Assembly (NCBI GenBank): GCA_905182995.1
Contig: CAJJDP010000106.1
Location: 194,036 to 258,035, forward strand
Source of the DNA: Paramecium octaurelia
Taxonomy: Eukaryota > Ciliophora > Oligohymenophorea > Peniculida > Parameciidae
Direction of reading: 5' to 3'
DNA length: 64,000 bases
Shown: in pieces, positions 12,639 through 24,768 of the stretch
Layout of the letters: every line of letters starts with the position of its first letter
Position numbering within the stretch: the stretch's first letter is position 1
Translations under genes and position numbers: made by a program
Notes under the pieces: model-generated
What the model was told of the DNA's origin: nothing
The model's database searches: none
What the model saw: the letters and a program-made list of their open reading frames with translations, nothing else

Positions 12639-14298
12639 ATGAAGCGAGCATTGAAACAGAAAAAACAATCTAGAAGTTCAAAGAATTCTGATGATATTAC
12701 TGAGCCTCATGCAAAACTCTTACTGGAACGTTTCCCATATTCTATTAAAGACCTTCAATTTAGAGAGGTTCCAACTATGCAAGTTAACTAAGACTTTTTT
12801 TTGGATCCCTTTAAGACAATAGAACAACTTTATGCGAAAGGTTACGAGAAATTTGGAATAGTGAAATTGCTTTTGCCTCCGGAGTTAATAGTTCCGGAGA
12901 AAAAGTTCTTTAGTGATTTGGAGATGAAGTTGAAGGGAAAGAGAGTGGAGACACGAGTTTAGACTTTGAATTCGCAATAAGCAGGAGAAGTAAGTGCGTT
13001 TATTTAGATTAGATATTTGGTTCGAATACTGTTGGATTCACTTTACAAGAGTATATGAGCTACGCTAACAAATTCGAATGTAGTCATAAGTTATAGGGAG
13101 TAAGGGAAGTTTCGAATCAAATCAGGTAGAATGAGATAGAATTCTGGTCGATAGTGGACTTCCCAGACAGGTATGATGAAGTGGAGGTGGAGTATGCAGC
13201 TGATTTGTTGGCAACCAAGTATGCCACTGGTTTCTAAGATGGATAGTTGGGAAATCTGAGTACCATAAACAAGAATTGCAATTCTATCTTCCAAGTTCTC
13301 CAAGAGAAGAGTGAGATGAGTGGAATTTCAGTACCTTGGTTGTACTTGGGAATGAAGTATGCTAACTTCTGTTGGCATAAGGAAGACTTGAATTTAAATT
13401 CCTTAAACTACATGCATGCTGGAGCTCCAAAAACATGGTAAGAGTGTACATTCTAACATTTAGGTATGCGATCCCTCCATCTCATAGTGAAAAGTTTTTA
13501 CAATATTTCAATAAGAAGTATGAGAAAGAAAGAATACATAACCCTCGTCTCTTGTATGACATAGTATGTCAGATTTCGCCTATCGAATTGGCTGAGCAAT
13601 AAATTACAGTTCTCAGGACAGAACAGCACCCTGGTGAACTTATTATCACTTTAGGTGCTACCTATCATGCAGGATTCTCACATGGTATTTTATTAAATAT
13701 AAATTATAGGATTCAATTGTAGTGAGGCAGTCAACGTTGCTCCTACACAATGGCTTGATGAATATGATCGTGCTTCGGCTGAGTATCGTATGGATGGCAA
13801 TTTAAAAAAAGTAATCTTTTGATTTAAATTGCCTCAGATTAGTTTTCCCTTGGAGTGGCTACTAACCAAGGTTGCTCTCATGGCAGATCAAGTCAAATTT
13901 ACCAAATAATCATGGATCAAGGTAAGTTTATTTGTGATTACTTTTTAAGTTACATGACAAATTTAAAATGATGATCCGGACTGAAATTGATAGTCGAAAC
14001 AGCATCCTAGCTCTCTATGAATAGGTTAAGACTGTTGAGTTTGCAAATAAATTAGAGAAATATGATCGGAATGTCTGCAAAATCTGTTCCAATTATATGT
14101 ACTCTAGTTATATTTTCTGTGGAAAGTAAATCTTTTGTTGATCATCATAGATGTCTAAAAAAGGGATGCATTGCTCATCAAAGTGTTTGTGCTTGTTCAA
14201 ATCCTAAGATTTCCCTCTATATTCGATACAATAGTGAGGAATTATAAACAATGCTTACAACCTTAGAATCAAAGGCCAATTCCAAAACGGGGTTGTGA
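12639..14298 (+). CDS. JmjN-JmjC-C5HC2 histone demethylase (KDM5/JARID-like)
   Basis: A 501-residue Fe(II)/2-oxoglutarate demethylase for methyl-lysine on histones. A JmjN motif (FREVPTMQVNQDFF... YAKGYEKFGIVKLLLP) lies at about 30-80. The JmjC domain (about 190-370) has the iron ligands in CWHKEDLN and YHAGFSHG. A C5HC2 zinc finger begins at VCKICSNYMYSSYIFC and ends CIAHQSVCAC. Six introns: 12990..13012, 13438..13463, 13685..13709, 13811..13837, 13922..13949 and 14126..14150. It lacks the ARID and PHD modules of animal KDM5 and is therefore a compact version. The nuclear location is inferred. The finger after JmjC favours KDM5 over KDM4. Confidence 0.93.
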
Positions 14299-14647
14299 TT
14301 ACATTAAATACTAATTCATATTTAAAGAAATTCATTTATATTATACTAATTAATTAGTTGAAATTTATTCATCACCCTAAAAACAAAAAAACTAAAATTT
14401 CTAACTCACTTTACATAAAACTTATCAAGAATTTACAACTTTTACTTAATGCAATTATGTTCCAATTTAAAAATTGTTATTAAAAAAGGGATTATATTGG
14501 AAACCTTCGAAAATATCATTTACTTTTTTCTGATTTAAAGCATCTGCTTACAAACTCTGATTTATTCATTATTCATCATCAGTTTTCTTAGAAACTGTTA
14601 ATCAATACATTAATTATATATAATTTTGATAATTTTTAATTGTTTTG
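14299..14647. other. Intergenic AT-rich spacer
   Basis: About 350 bp of AT-rich DNA between the demethylase stop and the next ATG. No coding-like frame, structured repeat or RNA gene was seen. Confidence 0.6.
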
Positions 14648-14944
14648 ATGGATGCTTTTCTAGCACATAATCACGTAATTATACTTACTGTTGCTGCTGT
14701 GAATGTTCTTTTATGTCTCATGCCTCCTTATAACTAAACTATTGCAAAATAATCACATTTTATCGATGATAATGATGATAGCATTTAAGAAAGCACTACT
14801 AAAGTTTAAAGATAAAATCATAAATTCAAAACAGAAGAGGAAGAAGAGGAAGAGAACGTTGGTTGTAATAAAAGTAACCAAGTCTAAGAATCTGAAGATT
14901 AAGACGAAGTCTTTTTTAGAATTTATGATGGTCTTAAAAAGTGA
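14648..14944 (+). CDS. Small single-TM acidic protein
   Basis: A 98-residue uninterrupted frame (TAA/TAG as Gln). Residues about 9-27 form one hydrophobic helix (VIILTVAAVNVLLCLMPP). The rest is polar, with a run of eight glutamates and an acidic tail. Only a few residues precede the helix, so it is either a cleaved signal or, more likely, a signal anchor exposing the acidic part. No family was recognised. The open frame, start context and composition support a real gene; the function is unknown. Confidence 0.65.
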
Positions 14945-15169
14945 TTTAATACTCATTTCATAACCGATTATATTTTAATTTCTATTAAACAAAGTATTCA
15001 TTAGAAGAGGTTTAAATTCTAAATAATTACTTAAATGATTAATGATAATTTTATTCCCTTCATTTACTCAATCTGAGTAGAACAAATCAAATAAACCAGA
15101 ATAATAAACCAAATTATTTAAGAAAATATAGTAAATCACACTAAGTAATAATGAAATGAATAGTTATTC

Positions 15170-15934
15170 TCAACAACATAAATCTTCCTGCTTCTTTTTT
15201 TCTTATTATTATTATTATTGCTATTATCTAGTTTACAATCTCATATTTGAAGTTTTTCTTACTACAGCCTTAGAGTTATGCATTTCTCGGTTCAAAATGT
15301 TTTTTGTAATGTGAGTAAAAGCTGCTTCAATATTGATTGATGATTTGGCACTAGTTTCATAGAAAGGAAATTAATATTATCTAGCTAAATGAAGAATATA
15401 AAATAGAATTACATAATTCTAATCCCTCCTCATATGAAACTTCTCTTCTCTCTATAATATCAGCTTTATTTCCAACTAACATCCTGTTCACTGATTCTGA
15501 TGCATACCTAATATTACTGATAGAGAGTACTTATCAATTTCAGCAATCCAAGTTTTCACATTTTCAAAGGACTCTCTGTCAGTGATATCATAAACGATAA
15601 TGATACCTTGGGCACCTCGATAATAGCTGCAAGTTATTGTTCTGAATCTATCTTAGCCTGCAGTGTCCCACTATGGTATATAATAATTATTAACAATTTG
15701 CAATTTAACATTGTGTTCACCAATGGCAACAGTTTTAGTTTTGAAATCCACTCCGATAGTGTTGTAGAAATTGTTGGTGAATTGATTTTCCTTAAACATT
15801 AATGAGGGATTATTACAGAATATCTCATAAGCATACATGACTTGCCAACACCAGAATTTCCAATTAATAATACTTTGAAAAGGAATTGACTAAGGAATTA
15901 GAAAACATGATTACTAATCAGAGTTTGAGCTCAT
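15170..15934 (-). CDS. Rab1-like small GTPase
   Basis: A 212-residue Rab GTPase of the ER-Golgi (Rab1/Ypt1) type. The P-loop GNSGVGKS, switch [28 protein letters not shown] and ETSAKSS are all present, and the C-terminus ends in CC for double geranylgeranylation after a run of seven glutamines. Five introns (15909..15885, 15823..15798, 15698..15675, 15537..15515 and 15410..15383 approximately) give an exact multiple of three. The start MSSNSDYQFLFK matches the Rab1 N-terminus (NPEYDYLFK type). This is the complete copy; a 5' part of the same gene is repeated after the n at 16890. It lies about 150 bp downstream (convergent to none, same strand) of GRP94. Confidence 0.95.
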
Positions 15935-16889
15935 TTTTATTTCAAAATTATTACTGTTAATAAATTAAATAAATTAGAATTATAAAATATCCTAAGAGAA
16001 TATTGAATATATATGTCCCTCCAGATTTTAAATGAATTAAAAATAAATAAGATAAAAAATTTACAATACAAATGTATAAATGAATCATAAATCATCTCTT
16101 TTATCATCACTTACAGTTTCCCATTTTGCGTCATCTGTGTTTACTTTTTCCCATTTAGTTCCATCTTAATCGATGGTTGGTTCAGAAGATGTCTCGGGTT
16201 CCTCTTCTATTTCAACTTCGAATTCCTTAATTGGAGCATCTCTGTCAATACCCAAGGCTGAATTAAATAATTTATAGAATCTACTAGCAAACTTTTCTGG
16301 ATTTGGGATTGAATATCCTAGATTACAATCAATTAAATAATATACCTGAATTGACTAAAGCAGCTTCATAGAGAACTCTAGCCATTTCTTCAGTTTCTTA
16401 ATCAGGGTCATCTTTAACTCTCTATAACAATTCTTATATAGCTTAATGATTTGGATTGATTTCAACAATCTTCTTACCAAATTGTTGAGAATTGCTACCC
16501 TTGCTTGAATAAGCCTATGCTTTTGATATTCTTTCCATATTGGCTGAATATCCTGATTCTGAGGAAACCACAATGATGGGATCTTCAATCAACCTTTATG
16601 AAATGACAACTGAATCAACATTTTCTGATAACAACTTTCTCCACCAGTCAGTCAAGGGTTAGAACACTTTCTTCAATGCCTTTTATTTCTTTCTTTGTTC
16701 ATCATTATCTTCTGGTTGCTTGAAGTCACCTTTGCCAACATTAACGAGTTTCTTTTATTTGTATTCATTCAAGTGTTAGAATGTGAATTCATCGACTGGA
16801 TCTTCCAACAATAAGACTTCATATCCTTTTTTGATTAAGCCTTGAATGATTGGAGATGACAACAATTATTCTTTATTTTCACCTGCCAA
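15556..16889. repeat. First copy of a 1,334-bp exact direct repeat (contig overlap)
   Basis: This block is repeated base for base at 16891..18224 with an offset of 1,335 and a single n (16890) between the copies. It contains the 5' four-fifths of the Rab gene and the 3' part of GRP94. The break at the n is not at a gene or repeat boundary. The structure is exactly what results when two contigs that end in the same sequence are placed side by side without merging. It should be counted once. Confidence 0.9.
16085..16889 (-). other. Duplicate 3' fragment of GRP94 (artefact copy)
   Basis: Identical to the 3' end of the GRP94 gene at 17420..18224, ending abruptly at the n. It is not an independent gene; see the repeat entry. 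The reading frame simply stops at the contig edge. Confidence 0.88.
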
Positions 16890-16890
16890 N

Positions 16891-17269
16891 TCACATTTTC
16901 AAAGGACTCTCTGTCAGTGATATCATAAACGATAATGATACCTTGGGCACCTCGATAATAGCTGCAAGTTATTGTTCTGAATCTATCTTAGCCTGCAGTG
17001 TCCCACTATGGTATATAATAATTATTAACAATTTGCAATTTAACATTGTGTTCACCAATGGCAACAGTTTTAGTTTTGAAATCCACTCCGATAGTGTTGT
17101 AGAAATTGTTGGTGAATTGATTTTCCTTAAACATTAATGAGGGATTATTACAGAATATCTCATAAGCATACATGACTTGCCAACACCAGAATTTCCAATT
17201 AATAATACTTTGAAAAGGAATTGACTAAGGAATTAGAAAACATGATTACTAATCAGAGTTTGAGCTCAT
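16891..17269 (-). other. Duplicate 5' fragment of the Rab gene (artefact copy)
   Basis: Identical to 15556..15934. The frame begins at the same ATG (17269..17267) and is cut at the n. It should not be annotated as a second Rab. Confidence 0.88.
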
Positions 17270-18224
17270 TTTTATTTCAAAATTATTACTGTTAATAAAT
17301 TAAATAAATTAGAATTATAAAATATCCTAAGAGAATATTGAATATATATGTCCCTCCAGATTTTAAATGAATTAAAAATAAATAAGATAAAAAATTTACA
17401 ATACAAATGTATAAATGAATCATAAATCATCTCTTTTATCATCACTTACAGTTTCCCATTTTGCGTCATCTGTGTTTACTTTTTCCCATTTAGTTCCATC
17501 TTAATCGATGGTTGGTTCAGAAGATGTCTCGGGTTCCTCTTCTATTTCAACTTCGAATTCCTTAATTGGAGCATCTCTGTCAATACCCAAGGCTGAATTA
17601 AATAATTTATAGAATCTACTAGCAAACTTTTCTGGATTTGGGATTGAATATCCTAGATTACAATCAATTAAATAATATACCTGAATTGACTAAAGCAGCT
17701 TCATAGAGAACTCTAGCCATTTCTTCAGTTTCTTAATCAGGGTCATCTTTAACTCTCTATAACAATTCTTATATAGCTTAATGATTTGGATTGATTTCAA
17801 CAATCTTCTTACCAAATTGTTGAGAATTGCTACCCTTGCTTGAATAAGCCTATGCTTTTGATATTCTTTCCATATTGGCTGAATATCCTGATTCTGAGGA
17901 AACCACAATGATGGGATCTTCAATCAACCTTTATGAAATGACAACTGAATCAACATTTTCTGATAACAACTTTCTCCACCAGTCAGTCAAGGGTTAGAAC
18001 ACTTTCTTCAATGCCTTTTATTTCTTTCTTTGTTCATCATTATCTTCTGGTTGCTTGAAGTCACCTTTGCCAACATTAACGAGTTTCTTTTATTTGTATT
18101 CATTCAAGTGTTAGAATGTGAATTCATCGACTGGATCTTCCAACAATAAGACTTCATATCCTTTTTTGATTAAGCCTTGAATGATTGGAGATGACAACAA
18201 TTATTCTTTATTTTCACCTGCCAA
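16891..18224. repeat. Second copy of the 1,334-bp exact repeat
   Basis: Partner of 15556..16889. On its left edge it truncates the Rab gene; on its right it continues smoothly into the rest of GRP94. The right-hand contig is therefore the one carrying complete GRP94, and the left-hand contig carries complete Rab. Confidence 0.9.
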
Positions 18225-20038
18225 GTAATAGATAGAATCTTATCCTGGTTTTGCTCTTTCAATATAGTCATCGAATGAAGTTAATTCAGTTGAATTCTTG
18301 CTTGAATACCACCTAAAATAAAATATTAGGTATAATATTTAATATATGGATAATGTTGGATTAGAAATATGTTATGTTAGATCAGACGACTGTTTATATG
18401 ATCACTTAATAAATGGAAATAATTCCATTTATTATCCATATTAATTTGTCATCATTACATAACATATTTCAAATTATAGTATAAATAATAATGATACCTT
18501 GTTAATTCAGCCAATTTCTATCTGTTTGATGAATCTTCAATGACACCCAATTTGATATTCTTTCCATATTCCTTCCAGAATTCATTGTACTCATCTATCT
18601 TCTTCTTTCTCTTCTCATCCTTCAATCTTTACTATTCTTCTGGAGTTGTCTCAGCCAGGTTATCATCCTCTTCTCCTTCTTCAGTATCTTCCTCATCTTC
18701 ATCATCATACGAGGCAGCATCTTGGAATAATTCCAAGATCTTCTTAACGATCTTTCTACTGATAACCTTCAACATCTTAAGTTATTAAAGTGTTTCTCTA
18801 TTGACATTTAAGGGTAATTCATCTGAATCAATAACACCTTTGACGAAACTCAAATATCTTGGAAGAATGTCTTCAAATTCTTCACTGATCAAAACTCTTC
18901 TAACATACAATTTCAAGTTTGTGGTTTATTTTCCATAATAATTATCGAACATATCACTGGGTGCTCTCTTTGGGACATAAATAAGAGATGTGAATTCAAC
19001 TTCACCCTCTGCTTTGAAATGAACCCAGTTGAATGGATCTTCACCTGAATTCTTTGACAAGACTTTATAGAATTTCTTATAATCATCATCAGAGATCTCT
19101 TCCTTTGGTCTCAACCAAATGGCTTTATTTTCATTTACTTACACCCACTCAGACACCTTCTCTTTAACTGTTTTAGTAGCCTTCTTCTTTGTATCTGCAT
19201 CATCATCATCATCTTTAACCTTGACTTCATCATCATCAGTTTAATCCTATTGATCTTATTGATCTTATTATTCTGATTCCTCTTCTACTTACTTTGAAAC
19301 TTCTCTTGTCACCTTCAAGTAAATTGGGAAGTTGATAAATTCAGAATACTTTTTGATCAACTCTCTTATTGTTGACTCTTCAGCAAATTCAACAGCATCT
19401 TATTTCAAATGAATTGTGACTTAAGTACCACGACCCAAAGTGTTTCCTCTTGGATCTTTAGATACAGCAAATGAATGAGCTGCTTGAGATTCCCAAATGT
19501 ATTAATCATCATCTGTGTTCTTTGATGCAACAGTAACCTTCTGTCCTGCCAAGAAGCATGAATAGAAACCAACACCAAATTGACCAATCAAATTTACATT
19601 TCCTCCTTTGATTGCCTCGATGAATTGAGTTGTTCCTGATTTTGCTATTGTACCCAAATTGGAGATTAGGTCATTCTTAGTCATACCAATACCACTGTCT
19701 GTTACTGAAACTGACTTCTCTTCTGTATTTATTTCAATTCTTATTGCTAATTCTGTCTTGTCTCCCAAAATCTCTGGATTTCTAACACTTAAGAAACGAA
19801 GCTTATCAAGGGCATCCGCAGCATTTGAGATTAATTCTCTAAGAAAGATTTCTTTTTAAGTATAGAGAGAATTGATAAGAATGTCCATCAATCTACCTGT
19901 TTCAGCTTAGAATTCATGGGTTTCTTGGGATTGTTCTAATAACTTTTTTTATTCGTCAGTCAGATCCTATGTCATCACTTATACTCCTGAGAGCATAAAG
20001 AGCAACAGCAAGGCAAAGGCCTTCTATTTACTATTCAT
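17420..20038 (-). CDS. Endoplasmin/GRP94, ER-luminal Hsp90
   Basis: An 801-residue Hsp90 chaperone of the ER lumen. Residues about 6-22 are a signal peptide ([13 protein letters not shown]). The GHKL ATPase domain shows [25 protein letters not shown] and [12 protein letters not shown] charged Asp/Glu/Gln linker (about 250-290) leads to the middle domain ([22 protein letters not shown]). The extreme C-terminus is KRDDL, a KDEL-type retrieval signal. Introns: 18497..18313, an exceptional 185 nt, and 17680..17653, 28 nt. Both are fixed by homology (ELTRWYSS and VNSGYSIPNP junctions). All ATP-binding motifs are intact. Confidence 0.97.
18313..18497 (-). other. 185-nt intron with nested inverted repeats in GRP94
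   Basis: The exons on either side join in frame at a conserved Arg/Trp position, and the insert begins GTATCATT and ends TTTTAG. Elsewhere in the window introns are 17-43 nt. Inside are a 12-bp hairpin (18407..18418 with 18423..18434) and an exact 14-bp inverted repeat (18364..18377 with 18457..18470). A further partial inverted pair lies near 18344..18354 and 18431..18440. This could be an inserted palindromic element, a retained internal eliminated sequence (IES), or an RNA-containing intron. Confidence 0.8.
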
Positions 20039-20657
20039 TAAAAATATTAATGATTTGCATTCACCATACCTTAAATAATATATATCCAAAAACACGTGTG
20101 TTATCACATTTTCTAGAAATTAATTAAAAAAACTCCTTTTTATATACATTTTCAAATCCATACAAATATTCCTGCTCATTTCCTTTGATTTGAACTAAAA
20201 TTATTCAATCTTTTATCAAATTTAAGCATTTCTTCACTTTTATTGTCCTTAATTAAAAGGAATTTCTTAAATAAAATTAATTAATTCTCAATATATATAA
20301 TTTGAAAAAAAAATGTTTACTAAATACAAGTAAGTGCGATAATTCTATTCTATCTTAAAGATTGGAATTGTATCAAATTATTGTAATATAATAGCATAGA
20401 TGTTAACTATATATCAAATAACTATATCAAAATCTTGTTAATTTTTGAATTACTTCTGTTTGCCCCTATATTCTTATTTATCTACTCAATCATTTAATTT
20501 ATTTTATGTATTTCACAAATTAATTGTTAATTTAGAATTAATTAACTATTAAATTCTATTATTTCAGTTATATATATAATTATAATACTTTATCATAATA
20601 GAATTCGTGAATAAATCATAAAAAAGAAAGAATGAAAAAGTTAATTAATAAAATTAG
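20039..20657. other. Intergenic AT-rich spacer
   Basis: About 620 bp between two divergent genes (GRP94 on the minus strand, VWA protein on the plus strand), so it must hold both promoters. It is extremely AT-rich with homopolymer runs. A short ATG at about 20313 opens only a few codons before intron-like sequence. I see no convincing gene or structured RNA. Confidence 0.55.
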
Positions 20658-22862
20658 ATGTATACGTATAGAGCATCCAAATCAAATTCTTAAGAATCAT
20701 TTTTTATTTTGCTGGTAGATGGAACAACTTCTATGAATGCGCATTATCCCATATTTTTGAAATGCTATCATAATGTATGCAGTAGTATCAAACATAAATT
20801 GGCCTTTCAGTTTGGAAACCCAAAAGAGGGATCCGATGTTGTTCTATATGATATCAATAAGTTCTAAGATCATCGTTAAAGTAATTTCAATAAAGTTTTT
20901 AAACAATTGTTTGACATCCTGCTCACTTAACATTAGGATAAAAAATATCTGACAATTTGTTTCATCTCAGATGGAGTTGAACACTTTGTTTATGAGGAGT
21001 TTCTTCCATTGATTGACCAAATTACTTCAACTTTCAAAATTTAATTTGCTAGCATTGCAGTCGGAAAAAATTTCCCAACTACGATAAGCAATTAGTTAAG
21101 AGAAAAGCTGCACAACAACGGAAATTTACATTTTCCATCTATTTATGAAGTTATGGATCAGAGTGAATTAAGTATAGTTCTTGATGAATAAGACAATGTA
21201 ACAATAATACCAGAGTAATAACAAAAAATGACTAATCAGTTTACAGAAGCATTAGAGGGTCTCAAAAAATAATTGATTGTATTTACTGAATAAATTGAAT
21301 TGAATGAAATAGTATATACTTCATTCTTAGATATTCAAGATTAAAAAACTAAAACTGTTCAATGTAATTAACTATTTTTATCTCCTAATCCCACTGTTTA
21401 AACAAAAAAAAATGAAATAATATAATCATCTTCAAACGTTGAAGATTTAATTTAAATTTAGTAAGGGAGTATTTCATAACTATTGATACATTTGTAAGCC
21501 CATGATAAAATTGAGGAAGGTAAAAAAGAATTTTAGAAGTTACTTGATATATCAAAATAAAGTCAAAAACTATTTATTAAGACTAATTAATAAATGAATC
21601 CTTTAGCAGATTTATAAGAAGTTGTTAATAATCCAAAACTTGATGTAATGAATAAGATAATTGGTTAATTTGCATAAACTGATTATTTAGCTTCAATAAA
21701 AGATAATGAAAATAGATATGCACAATTATAAGCAAACCTTGAAAAAGATCCCTAACTATGCATTGATAAAAATTTTCAAGTTCAATAATCTATTTAACAA
21801 ATTGAAATAGAGGAGGAAGTATAAATTAAAAAATAGTAAAATCCCTATGAAATTAAATTCAACTCTAAATTGATTATATTGGTTGATTCTTTTACATTAT
21901 AAAAATCATAGCAAGAGGAAGTATTGAAAGCCAAATAAACTGTTTTTAATCAATAAGCATATGACAATACATAAACTTTTTGGTGGGCAGATACTGTTTA
22001 AGAGAACCCAGAACAGATTGTTAGAAGCTAGCAACTACCTTTAACATAAGCAATATAATAGATTCTTAGTATTATAGAGGAAGACTAATCAGGCGTTAGA
22101 AATTTCACTATTTTTTTGATATTTTCTGGAGTGCATTAAATAGACTTTAAATCTTTAAGTCAAAAATAACAATAAATACAGGAATAAAATAAATTGATTG
22201 CATTTACAAGCATGATTATTGAAAATGACAAGTAAAATATGGATAAAAAGAAGTTATAACAAAAATTATCACTCGAATTGAGACGAGAACTACATACAAA
22301 TAATCTAACCCATTCTCTCTAAGTATCTGCTCGGGTTAAGATAGAAGAATTTTCATAATATTTAAATTTATATTTTATCATGATTAAGGGATATTAATCC
22401 AAATTTTATGGAATCAGAAGAAAAGGATGTTTTATAAGAGGAACAATTAAACAAAAAAATGCAATCTTTTTATTGAATTAGCTAATAAGTGACATAGAAG
22501 AGAGTAGACAATAAATAATTTAAGATTAGGAGTTTATTTTAAAGCTTCAAAAAATAAAAAAATTGTATTACAAGAGGATGAATAATTATAAGGAACGAGA
22601 ATTTCCGGATGAATAATATTGCTTAGCAAAACTCAATTCAATATTTTAATGTATTGATAGAATCAATCTATAGAACTGTTGTGATTTCTTAGATGAAATA
22701 TTCAATATAAAATTAGGATTTCATGATAAGAACTAAAAGGTTTTCGACTTAGATTAACTCGATCAGGCAAGAAAAATACTATCGGATAAGAAGAAGTCAA
22801 ATCTATTATAGATTATAATTTCTATTCTTGTTTTTGGAGCTGTTTATTTAATTTTTAACTGA
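20658..22862 (+). CDS. Tail-anchored von Willebrand A-like protein
   Basis: A 734-residue protein in a single exon. The N-terminal 170 residues look like a VWA fold: FFILLVDGTTSM supplies a DxTxS metal-site motif at about residue 22, and later strands read YLTICFISDGVEH and FASIAVGKNF. The centre is a long Gln/Asn/Lys-rich helical region. The last 20 residues (LLQIIISILVFGAVYLIF) form one hydrophobic helix ending at the stop, typical of a tail anchor. The protein would therefore face the cytosol from an internal membrane. The partner is unknown. The family call rests on the metal-site motif and strand pattern. Confidence 0.8.
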
Positions 22863-22959
22863 TAAAACTATAGCTTATAAAACGTAACTTGAATTGTTAT
22901 GTTTAATCATTAATAAATTTATTTTATTAAATTTTCATCGTTGTGCTCTTAGCTAGTTT

Positions 22960-24667
22960 TCAAAATAGTGTAATATAAATTTTTGTCATTTGCTTCTGAT
23001 AACTTATGTAAAGTATATATTAGCCTAATAATCTATTAATTATATATAACCTTTGATATTGAAAATAGTGGATATTCTTAGTTTATTATATCAGATCAAG
23101 TAGTATCATGAACTGCTTTATGTCTTAAATAAATTTATTCAAATTCTGAAATCCAAGGTTTTCTTCAAAATATTATAAATTATTAGCTTGAAATTCCTAT
23201 TTTAAATTCTTATTATTGATAAATAAAAATTACTTATTATTTAATAAAGAAATTTTCAATATCTTATTTGAGATTAAAAAATGGCAATTATCCATTTTTA
23301 GCACTATTAAGAAAGATTAAAGCTAAATTGCATAGTATTCTTCTTAGATGGAGGAACCAGTAAGTAGGCATTTAAATTAAATTATTCCTAATTTTTATGA
23401 TATTCAATATATTTTAAAAAGTGTTACAGACCTCTTATTCAACCTAAACAATAAAAATTCCAATTTAGTAATGTTAACATAATAGATTTATATATTCTTA
23501 TTGATTGTAATGATTCTAAAAGGTATTAGGAGGTTAAACAATATATTGTTACTAAGCTATTTCATTTGGTTTAGAAATTTACGGTTGATTTATTGGCTAA
23601 AAATTTGGAATTCTGAAATACTTGTATATTGTGCTTTAGTGATTATGATTTCTCTTTTATAGGTTCTTATTCATTCTCAGTATCTGGGGTTGGCATTCTT
23701 TTATCTAAATTCATTGGTAGGCTCTATTGGATTAATTTATGCTGGAAAAATTGGTTCCAATTTATTCTATCCTCCTCACTATACAAAACCATTCTTTCAA
23801 TCAACTAAGGGATGGAATCATCAACTTAGAACTAAGAGTAAATATGAATAGTAATACTTCAAGTGATTCTCTGCTCACTTTAAAGGGATGCTCTTTTAAA
23901 GAGAATAATTAATTTTTAGCCTCGGCATAGGTGTCAGCCTTGAATAGAAGGTCATCGAAGATTAATTAGTAAAAGATAACCCCCAACTATTAAGATCAAC
24001 ATTTATATTACAGAGAAGATATCGGCTTAGCAAGTATAAGAAAAAGACCAAGCTATTTCAGGAGCAAAATATCCTCGAGTTCCTAATTTTGTATGTTCTC
24101 CATATGGATCAGCTACTCTTGCAAAACCGAAGTCAGCAATCTTGAGATTATGAATATGTTACTTTATAAGTACCATTCAGAAATAGAATATTACTTGGTT
24201 TTAAATCACGATGGATGATCTTCTTATCAAAGAGTGCTTTATATCCATAGCTTATTTATTTAATGATTTCTAATGCTTCTTTAGGAGTAAATCTTTTTTT
24301 ATTTATTCTTCTTTATTTGATTATATGAAATAGATCACATTCACATCTTTCTTAGATTATGACGTATTTCTCATCATGCACCAATACATCTATCACTTAA
24401 ATAATGTTTGGATTTCCTTTTGCCTCTGTTTTTAGTATGCACATTATTTGATATTCCCTACTATATTTTTGATTTTGAATGATTTCAGTAAACTAAAAAA
24501 TTATGAAACTCTATTACTTTTGCACATAATTTTTGATCAGAGTTTGGGTTAGATAAATCCCTGCACTCATAGACAACCCCATAAGAGCCTTTTCCGATGA
24601 CTTTTTTTAGATTGATTTCGTATTTCTAATTCAGTGTGATTATATCACTCTCTTAATAATAATCCAT
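22960..24667 (-). CDS. Ser/Thr protein kinase with long C-terminal domain (ULK/Aurora-like fold)
   Basis: A 519-residue kinase. VIGKGSYGVVYECRD is the Gly loop, HRDLKPSNIL the catalytic loop (Asp present), IADFGFARVADP the DFG segment and LGTRGYFAPEIA the APE motif; a short hydrophobic stretch LGVIFYQLIF follows. The C-terminal 200 residues are Gln/Asn-rich and helical, as in ciliate ULK-like kinases. Six introns (24517..24493, 24162..24141, 24011..23987, 23857..23832, 23621..23597 and 23233..23209) give an exact codon multiple. It ends 97 bp from the convergent VWA gene. The substrate is unknown; the ULK assignment is tentative. Confidence 0.9.
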
Positions 24668-24768
24668 TCTTTGATTTCGAATTTTATTTTATAAATAATA
24701 TTAATATCTACTAATAGAAAATGATTAGCATTTAAGATCTATTATTCATGATACAAATATTTAGTTAT

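Noticed and set aside
15556..18224. A real tandem duplication of Rab and GRP94 segments
   Set aside because: Perfect identity, a single n at the junction and breakage of genes exactly there point to an assembly overlap rather than biology.
23281..23866. Plus-strand hydrophobic frame that looks like a multi-pass membrane protein
   Set aside because: The minus strand gives the kinase C-terminal domain with consistent introns and an exact codon count. The plus frame would need a 58-nt intron and has no homology; it is an antisense shadow of Gln/Asn-rich coding sequence.
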